DNA of 64,000 bases from Polaromonas sp. P2-4 (GTDB lineage Bacteria; Pseudomonadota; Gammaproteobacteria; Burkholderiales; Burkholderiaceae_C): the NCBI GenBank assembly GCA_024703855.1, contig CP087965.1, positions 1,496,001 through 1,560,000 of the forward strand. Direction: 5' to 3'. Positions within the stretch are counted from its first letter, which is position 1, and each line of letters starts with the position of its first letter. The position numbers and the translations under genes were made by a program. Shown here in pieces: positions 26,989 to 36,500 of the stretch. The notes under the pieces were generated by a model. That model ran no database searches. It was not told where the DNA came from and saw nothing but the letters and a program-made list of their open reading frames with translations.

Positions 26989-27541
26989 TCGAATTGAGCG
27001 ATATATTGGTCGCCAGATCGGTGTGCGTCAGGGTGCTTGGCAATGTTGCCGCCGCCACCGGTGCGCGATTGGCTTTCCAGCCGTAGTTGGCATACAAGAC
27101 TTGACGGTCAGCTTGATTGACCAGGTCGTCACCGTTCAAGTCGCCCACGGCATTGGCTTCGGCCGCAGCCTGCTGCCATGCCGCGCTGTCGATACCGTCG
27201 ACCACACCGTCGCGATTCAGGTCGCCCGCCAGCGACACGCGTACCTGAGCCGCACCGGCGCCATTGATGCGAATCAGCTTGAGGCCCGCCTCGGTCACGC
27301 GCAACAGCATGGTTCGCTTGCCGGCGATGCTGGTGTTGCCGAGCACGGTGGCGCCGACGATCTCCAGGCTTGCCTGCGGATCGGCCAGTTGCGTTTCCAG
27401 CGCGATGATGACCGCGCCTTGCGCGCCTGGCACCTTGACTGCGGATGCCAGTTCGCTCTCGCGTACCGCGAAGGCGAGCGTGGTGGTTTGACCCGCTTGC
27501 ACGCGCCGCGCCACTGATTGGCGGTGTCCGACGACAGCCAA
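26912..27541 (-). CDS. Giant protein segment 9: cohesin-like and dockerin-like domains
   Basis: The first half (TTTLAFAVRESELASAVKVP through IALETQLADPQASLEIVGAT) has the pattern of a beta-sandwich resembling cohesin-like domains. Two calcium-loop motifs follow, DLNRDGVVDGID and DLNGDDLVNQAD, spaced as in type I dockerins (about 27240-27080). A cadherin-like domain begins after that (APVAAATLPSTLTHTDLATN). The switch to the next frame is at about 26950. Confidence 0.75.
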   Translation of the reverse strand: MAVVGHRQSVARRVQAGQTTTLAFAVRESELASAVKVPGAQGAVIIALETQLADPQASLEIVGATVLGNTSIAGKRTMLLRVTEAGLKLIRINGAGAAQVRVSLAGDLNRDGVVDGIDSAAWQQAAAEANAVGDLNGDDLVNQADRQVLYANYGWKANRAPVAAATLPSTLTHTDLATNISLNSIAEDLEGDLVLWRLLDTTHGSALYR

Positions 27542-30500
27542 TTGACTGCCGCGCCGAGGTTGGCAGTGATGGTGTCGGCAAACGGATTTCCGGCGGCATC
27601 GTAGCCATATGGCGTGCCGAAATCCTGCGAGTTCAGCGAGCGCGCCAGGATCAGGCGGTTTTCGCTGTCGTAGCGGTAGACCATGGTCTTGGCATCGCTG
27701 CCTTCGGTGTCGCCGGGACCGGTGACACGCGAGATGCGCCCTTGCGTATCACGGATGAAGTCGACACGCGCCGCGTTGTCGCCGGTAACCGCGGCAACGC
27801 CGGCGTCGGAAACTAGCCATTGCGCACCGCCAGCGAATTTGATGTCGCTTACCTTGCCGCCCGTATCGAGCGTGTAACGGGTGCCATCAGGCCCAATAAG
27901 GGTATACGAAGTAGGCACCCATGGCAGGCCGGTCAACTGACTGTACAGCCGATGGCCCTGGCGCACCAGCATTTCCGGTCCGCTATCCAGGTCGCCATGA
28001 GCAACCAGCGTCCAACCCTGGCTGCCGGTAAAGAGCGGATGCCAGACCAGCGGCGCGCCCGGCTCGTTGCCGAGCCGTTCGCTGGTGGTGCCAAGCGTGA
28101 AGCTGAGGTATTGCTGAGCCGCCCCTGCGGAGGACAAGCTGTCCGGCACTTGCAACCAGACCGCGCCTTCCTGCCACGGCGCGATGGCGCCGCTGGCGGT
28201 GGTTTCGGCTTGATCGGAGGTCAGGCGCAGATCGAGCGCCGGGATACGCCAGTTGCCGAAGTCCGCGTCTGCAGTCGCATCGAATGAACGCGTCAGCGCC
28301 AGCGTGTGGCCGCCGAGCAAGTAGCTCACGTCGGTCACGGTTTCCGCCGCCAGGTTTTTCTGTGCGGTATCGATGATCACGCGTGCATTGATTTCGCTGG
28401 TGCGGCCGACCAGGTCCCAGGCGCTGAAACGCAACTGGTATACGCCGTTGGCGAACAAGGCTGGATCGAGCGAGGCCAGGCTGAGCTGCAGGTTGCTATC
28501 GGCCGCGGCCGCGCTTTGCTCGGCCAGCGTGCTCCAGGCGCTGCTGTTGGCCGGCGCGATCTCCAGCCTGTAACCCATCAACTGGCGTTCCTGCAGGCTG
28601 GCCTGAAGTACCGTGACGCTGGCAATGTCGACCGGACGTCCGAGCGCGGTGGCGCCCGCCAGTGCACCGCTCCAGGCGATGGACGGCGCTTGGGTATCAG
28701 CCAGGTCCTTGACCCGGATGGTGTGAACTTGTGTGCTTTGGAACCCGTCGCGATCGATCGCGGTGACACGTACCTCGATCAAGCCCGGCTGCGTTGCGAT
28801 CAGGCGCATGCGGCCGGCGCCATCCAGTGCGACGGTTTGCCATTGATCGCTGTCCATGCCCGTCCTGCGCACTTCGACCGCAATGTTGGCGACCCCGCTG
28901 TAAGCGTCGGCGCGCACGGTGGCGACAATGGTTTGGCCCGGTTGTGCCGGTGTGCTTGGCGTGGTCGACACCAGGATCTTCGGCTCGTTGGCGGCAGCGT
29001 CGGCAACTGAGCGAATAGTGAAGGTTCGCACGGTGGTGTTGCGGCCATCGCTGACGCGTGCCGAAACGACGAAATCGCCTATCTGGCCCGGACCAGGCAT
29101 CCAGTTCAGGAGACCGGTCTGGGGGTCATACTGCGCACCCTCCGGCAAGCCGGTGAAGCTGATCGCCAGCGCCGCGGTTTGCGCGCTGCCATCGTCATCG
29201 ATTGCCACGATACCGTTGCTGTTGACGTCGCCGCCCAGCTGCACCGGGATCGAAATGGTCTGACCGGTCACGACCGCATGATTGTTCGCCGTCAGGCGTG
29301 GGACGCGGTTGACATCGAACACCCGCACCTGCACCGTTTGCGTGGTGGTGGCGACGCCGTCGGTGGCGCTGAAGGTCAACGTATACGGTGTGTTGTCGGC
29401 AGCGGCGTTGTTGACGGCATTTTGATCCGGGGTCCATTCGAAATACCCGGTGCTGCCGTCGAAGAATACGCCGGCCGGTGTGCTGTCGTCGTAGATCAGA
29501 CTGGTCTGGACGATGTCGCTGTCGGCATCGCCGGTACGCACCGTAAAGCTCAGCGTGTAGTCTTCGCTCACCAGCTGCAGTGGCATCGGCAGGATGCGTG
29601 GCGTCTGGTTAAAGTTGGTCACCGCAATCTCGAAGGTCCGCGTCACTTCCGCGGAGCCGTCGCTGCCCTTGACCGTGAAGCGCCACAGGCCCGGCGTGCC
29701 GGTGTTGCTGTCTTGCGCGGCAAAAAGGTCTGGCGTCCAGTTCAACACGACACGGCTGCCGTTACCCGCAGCCGGCACTTCGAACGTCATGCCGCGCGGC
29801 AAACCGGCGGTGCTCCAGTTGATCAGGTCGGTGTCGGCGTCGCGCCCGAACAGTTCAATACTCAGCGCACTGCCTTCTGTCGCGCTCACCTGCAATGCGG
29901 TCGCGGGATCGCCGGAATCGGTCACCTGCGCGCCATTGACTTGCACACCCAGCAGTTCCGGTGCTGCATTCGTGCTGCGCACGATCACGCGCAGTCGATG
30001 CGTGACCACATTGGGTACCGGCGTGTCGTTGCCCGGCTGATAGCCTGCATCCTGCGGGCCGAGGCCGCTGTCGGTGACCAGGATTTCAATATCGTGCGGG
30101 CCAACATCGCCTGCCGTCGGCGTCCAGGTCAACATCGCCTGGCCGTATTGCGCGAGCGCGGTCAGTTCGGCGCCGCTCGGCAAGCCGAGGGCGCTGTAGG
30201 TCAGTGCATCCTGATCCATGTCGCGCACCGAGATCGGCACTGACACCGGCTGACCGACCACCGCCACCACTTGACTTGGCGCGGTCACCACCGGCGGTTC
30301 GCTGGGACTGCGAACTGTCAGCACGAACGTCTTGGCCTGGGTCAGAACCTGGTTGACATTGCCGCTGCCGTTGTCGCGCGCCACCACGGTGATCGCATAG
30401 TCGCCGCGATCGCCGGTGCCCGGTGCGAAATGAACAGTGCCGGAAGCCGCACCGTCGTTGGACGGATTTTGGGTATACGTGGCAAAGCGCGGCAGTCCGA

Positions 30501-33500
30501 ACAACGTGATCTCAAGCGGATTACCGTCGGCATCGACCGCGTTGACTGGGATATCCAGCGTGGCGCCCTTGTCAACGAATGCGTTGGAGACGTCGCCGAT
30601 TTCCGGGGCGCGGTTGGCGTCGCTGACCACAATCGGCAGCGTGAGCTGGCTGACTGCCGGCGTGCCGGTGCTGTCGCCGTCGTCAGTTGCGGTGACGGTG
30701 ATCGAATAGGTGCCGGCCTGCGTGTACCCCGGCGTCCAGATGATCTCCAGCGTTTCCTGATCGAACACCGCCTCTGCCGGCAAGCCGCTGACTTGATAAG
30801 TCACGGTCGCCGCGGTGACGTCGCCGCCGGTTGCAGGAGAAGTCGGCGTGAGACGGACTTTGGGCTCGAAGCCCGGATTGTCCGGGTCGAAGGCGAACAC
30901 GCTGACGGTCAGCGGCTGGCCTTCCAGCACGTTCCAGGTTTCAGAGGCGTCGAAGACCGGCGCGCCGTTGGTGTTCAGTACGTTGAAGACGATGTTGCGG
31001 GTAACGGTCGTGACCACCGTCTCTCCGTCAGGCGGCGTGAAGGTCGCCGTGATTGAGAACGGTATGGTGAAGCTGCCGTGCTGGGCAAAGTCCGGCGTCC
31101 ATTCAAACCAGCCGGTGTCGCTGTTCAACGTCGCGCCACCCGGCAGCCACGGCGCCGAATATTCCAGCGCGATGGTAGTGCCATCGGCTTGCAGGTATTG
31201 CGCCCCCACGCCTCGCTGCCCCCCGAGGGGGCCCTGCCCATCTTGGGGCGGCCCGGCGACGGGCAGACCGCCCGGCATGTCGCCCGCCAGTTGCAAGGCG
31301 TACCTGTCGCCTTCGCGCAATACCTGCGGCGCGACCGCGGCCAGCGTGGGCTTAGCGTAGCCCTGCTCCACCGTGATGTTGAAGCTCTGGGAAACCGTTG
31401 CCTTGCCGTCACTGGCGATGACCGTCACATCGTTGTATGTGCCAGCCTGGTCATAGCCCGGCACCCAGGTCAGCATGCCGGTCGCGGCGTTGAACACTGC
31501 TCCCGCGGGAAGGTTGCGGATGGTTACCGTCAAGCGATCACCATCGGCGTCAGCTGCGGTCAGCGGCAACGACAGCGTTTCCCCTTCGGTCAATGCGATG
31601 TCATTGACCGCATCGACTGTTGGTGAGTTGTTGCCACCGATGACCGGCACCACGAAACGCTTGAACGCGACGCCGCCGCGACTGTCTTGCACGCGCACGA
31701 CGATCTCGCTATTGGCTAAATCGCGCGTGGTCGGCGTCCAATTCAACGTGGCGATCGAGTGATAGCCGATTTCGGAAGTGAGGTAATCGGTTAACGGCGT
31801 CAGGGTGACGCCTTGCGGGGCCTGTACCAGCTCCCAGAAGAACTGAGTGCCATCGCTGTCGATCGCTTCAACCTGGCCGGTCCACAGCTGTCCGGCCGTG
31901 GCCACCTCGAGCGTGTCGGCATCAATGTTATCGGCGCCGGCCACCGTCAGTACCGGTGGAATATTCTCCTGCGGCACCGCATAAACACCATGGCCAAGGT
32001 TGAACTTGGCCAGCGACGCCATGCCGGCTTGCGTCCCAAAGCGGTTGGCCGGCATGACGGTAATCGTCTGGTTGGCCAGTGTTGCGCCGACGGCGAGCTT
32101 GCCGCCCAGCGCCTGCAAGCCTGCGGTGACATTGAGTATCCACAGATCGGACTGGTCGCCGTTGCCGCCGGTGGTGCCGGCAATGCTGTCGCCGAAATAC
32201 AGCCCGGGATCGAGCAGCAGCATCAACGGGCCGTTCAAATCGTCCGTGCCGATATTGGTCAGGCTGACGTCGTAGCTGACTTCGCCGGTGGCGCGATCGG
32301 CGCGAGTATTGCTGAACTCGACCCGCACCTGGCTGCTCATGTCGAGCACCGCGGTAAACGTGCTCACATAGCCTTGCGCCATGCGTGCCTGGTTCTGGCT
32401 GCGCAAGGTGCCGCTGATATCGAATTGATACTGTCCGGCCGGCAGGCCGTTGACGTCCAGATAAGCCGTGCGGCGCAATGCATCCCAGCGCACGCTCTGC
32501 GGCACGATCACGCGTCCGGCGTTGGCGCCGAGCGCGGTGAAAGTGAAGTTCTCCGGATCGAGCACGCTGGCGTCGTCGCCGCTTTGCGCGCCCAGCCACA
32601 TGGCCTGGTCGAAGGTCACCGCCACCTGCCCCACCGGCAACGGCACCAGCGAGCCGTCCGGCACGCTGATTGCTGTCACCTTGGGCGCGTGCAGCGGCGC
32701 GATCTCATCGACATGCCCGGTTTGCGCCACCAGAATGCGGCCGTCGGAGGTGGCGACGATGCTCTCGCCGCGCGTGCCGCCGGCCGCGACTTGCACCGCA
32801 CGGCGCGACTGCAGCTCGATCATCCAGACCGAAGCTTGATGCGGCACATCGGTAGCACCTGCCACGACAGGACGCTGCTTCAGGTTGCTCGAAGCAACCA
32901 TCACGCCGTCCAGCTCGGTACCGGCGGCACCGAATGCGATGCTGTCGATGATGCCGTTCAAACGGTATTCCAGTTCCGGACGGCCCACAGTGCGGCCGCT
33001 CATCGGGAAGCTGACGATATCGGTGGTCGCGCCCGGCACGGCCGATGCGATTGTTGCGCCGGTCCAGCGCACCGCCCACAGGCGGCCGTCCGCACCGAAC
33101 GCCAGGTCGCCCACGCGCTGGTTGCTGAAATGCTTCCAGGACTTGGTCGGATCGATTTCGTTGGGCCGGAAAATCTCGATGCCGTTGCCCGACGAAACAT
33201 AGATGTCGCCGGTACTCTTCTGGATCGCCAGCGCATGCGTCAGCGGGTCTTGTCCCGGGCCGTTCATGCGGCGCACGATGGCGCCGCTGTCGGCGTCGAC
33301 CTGCAGCAATTCGCTGCCGGTCATCACCCACAGTTGTCCGACGCTATCGACCGCCATGTCGATCACCGGCACATCGAGCGTGAACAAGGGCGTGGTGCTG
33401 CGACCGCCATCCTTGCCGTAGCGGAAGACTTCATTGCGCAGGCTGCCGCCACTGACCAGCACCGAATGATCGGCCAGTTCCACCATGGCCAGTGCGCCGA

Positions 33501-36500
33501 TGTCGGCGTCGCCGGCGGCAAAACCGTCGGCAAAGCCACGCAGGGTGAACGGCGCCAACACCGAGTTCAAGTCGCTCGGCTGGGCCGGCGCTTTCTGGCC
33601 CGGCAAGGCATGCGTCGCCTGCTCGAACAGCGTATTGGATTCGTAACTGCGGTCCGGCGCGGCCAGCGGCAATTCGGCGGTCTGGCTGAGCGTCTCGATC
33701 ACACCCAATCCATCCAGCACGGCCTGGCGCGTGCCATCGTCCGGCAACACCGCGTTGGCAACCGCAGCCGCCTCGCGATTGCCGGCGTTGTCGACCGCAA
33801 CCGCCAGGAATTCGTAGCGCTTGCCGGCCACGCCGTTGAACACGGCCTGGGTTTGGCCCGGGTCGACCTGGCGCTTCCATATCTTGAAGTCGCCGCCATC
33901 CTCGGCCACGTACACCGTGACCGACTTGACGCCGCTGGCGTCGTCGGTGGCGCTCCACGTCACGTCGAACGAAGGCTCACCGTCGGCGTTGTTACCCAGC
34001 GAAGTCACCGTGGTGACGGTGACCGGCGCATGGGCGTCGAGCGTGCTGGTGATGACCGAGCTGTCAACCGGCGGTACGTCATCCAGGAAGATGCGGGCGC
34101 TGGCGGAGATCGTGGCGTTGGAGTGAGCGATGTCCAGCGACTGCACCGTGTAGCTGACGAAGCCGCGCTTGAGCTGATCGGCGTTGGCCTGGTTCGGATC
34201 GATCGACGGCGCCAGCAGACCGCGTTGCGGATCGTGCATGACTTCGCCGGTATCCGGGTCGATCGCCTGCAGCAGCCAAGTGGCGGTTCGCGTCTGGACA
34301 TCGATGCCGGCGCTCACGCGCAGGATAAAGCCCTTGTTGCCGGTGAAATCGAAATCACCCTGGAAGTTCGCCTTGTCGGCTGGGATGTGAACGTTGATAT
34401 CGCCCAGCTTGAGGTCGCCCAGCCGCAGCGAACGTGGATCGAGATCGGCGTCCAGCTGGCTGACGATGCGGATCTGACCGACCGCATGATTGGTCGAATT
34501 GTTGAACGACACGGTGTACGGCAATGGCGTGGCGGCCGGCACGTAACTGGTGCCGTCGGCCGCCAGCGCACCTTGCGGACCGCGCACGCTGATCAATGCC
34601 TGCGCGTCGGCGTTTTGCTGCGCCGCTTGCTGCAGGTATTGCGTCAGGTTCAGGGCTTGCGCCGAAACCGGATTGAAGTTGGCGTCCAGCACGCCGATGT
34701 GGCGCAGGTATTCCAGCTCGGTCGAACCGCCGGCGAACACATTGAAATTGAGGAACTGTGTCTCTTGTTGGGCGTGCCGATCGAAGTCGGCCGCGTCGGC
34801 CATCTTCGGCACCGGGATATAAACTTCATTGCCGTTTTCATCGGTACGAACTTCCTCGTACTCGACCTCAGCCTTGGCCGCATCCGGGTCGCCGGCCCAC
34901 TTGGCGGTGTCGCCGTACCACTGCTGGACTTTGGCGAAGAAGCCGAGCAGGTCGGCCTGCGTGCTGTAGCTTTCTCCGCCCTTGGCCAGCAAGATGCCGG
35001 TACCCAGGGTCGCGTTCAGGCTGATTACCTTCGGATTCTCTCGAATCGGCGGCGCTTCGGACAGCGGACGCAGCAAACCGGCGGCTTCCAGCGCGCCGAG
35101 CCAGCCGGCGGTCCATTGCTCGCTGTCGGCGGCCAGGACGCCAAGTGCGGATGGAGCTGTGGCGTCGGCCAGGATGGCAGTACGCAGCTTTTGCGCATGC
35201 TCGGTCTGTTCGGCGATGAATTCATCGCGCGTCAAGGCGGTGGCGGCGCCGGCCAGGTTGAAGCGGAACGGCATCGCCAGCGCTTCCAGCTTGGTGATGT
35301 GCACGTCCTCTTCATGCGAGAGGAACTTGGCGGCCAGACCGGCCTGGATCTTGTTCAGATCCTGCACGCCACCGTCGAGCAAGCCCTGGGCCTTCCAGTC
35401 CGGATGCGTTGCGTACAGCTTGTCGCGCAGGCCTTCGAAGTCGTAGTTCAGCCACTCCTTCAAGCCCGGATAGGTCTGCAGGTTGAAGCTCATGCCCACA
35501 AATCCGCCGGCGGCGACGTCGAATGCGTAGCCCGGCGCCAGGTTGAAGCCGCCGGTATCCTGCGCGCCGTCCAGCTTGGCCCACGGCACATCGGCGCGCG
35601 GTAGACCGGAAGTCGGGGTCGGACCATAGGTTTGCGTATTGCCGGCCGCATCGGTGGTCCGGCCATCGCCGCTTCCGCCGACATTCGCACCGAACAGGAC
35701 ATACGGCAGGCCCAGGCCTTCCAGCACATCGTCGCTGTAACCCATTTCGGTTGCGCCGAAATCGAAACGCACATACGGCGTATCGACGTTAGTCAGGCTT
35801 TGCAGCGAAACACTGTACAAGCCGTTGTCGCCAGGGCTTAGCGTACGCGGTCCGCCCACGCCGATCGTGACGTCGGCTTCGATGCCGCGCTCGACCAGGT
35901 AGCGATTGGCTTCCACCACACGCGTGCCGTCCGGATTGGTAACGACCACGTCGTACAGTCCGTGCGGCACGGTGCGCAGGTCGAAGATGGCGCGGATGTG
36001 GGTGGCATCAAGCACTTGCCAGCGATCCGGCTCAACCTCGTACACGCCGGGGCGCGACAGCTTGACCAGTGCGCCGGCCTTGAAACTCGATCCGTAGATG
36101 TCGAACGTGACCCAGCGATGGTCGTCGTCGCCGGTGCCGCCCTGGTCCGGCGTCACCTTGGTGATCGACAGCGGCAGCAAATCGGCGCGCAAGGTCACCG
36201 CGGTTTCGCCGCCCTGGCGCGCTCGCACCAGCACGTAGTAATCGCCGGCCTGTGTCGTCGGGATCATGACTTGCTGGTCGGCCGCCACCGGATTGCTGTA
36301 GGCAGCATCGAATGCAAAGCCGGTCGGGATGTCGCCGTAGCGGATGTACAGCTCGTTGGAACCATCGGTCGCCGAAGAATCGAGCGTGATGCGCAAGGTC
36401 TCGCCGCTGGCAACGCTCACCTTGTACAGGCGAGCCTGGCCCGCCGTCAGCGTGGTTTGCAGCGGAGAAGCGACACCAAGCACCGGCACCTGCACTTGCA

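Noticed and set aside
31813..35604. 1263-codon open frame on the plus strand
   Set aside because: It is exactly antisense to conserved domains of the giant protein, is rich in Arg, Gln, His and Val as GC-rich shadows are, and has no recognisable motif or ribosome site.
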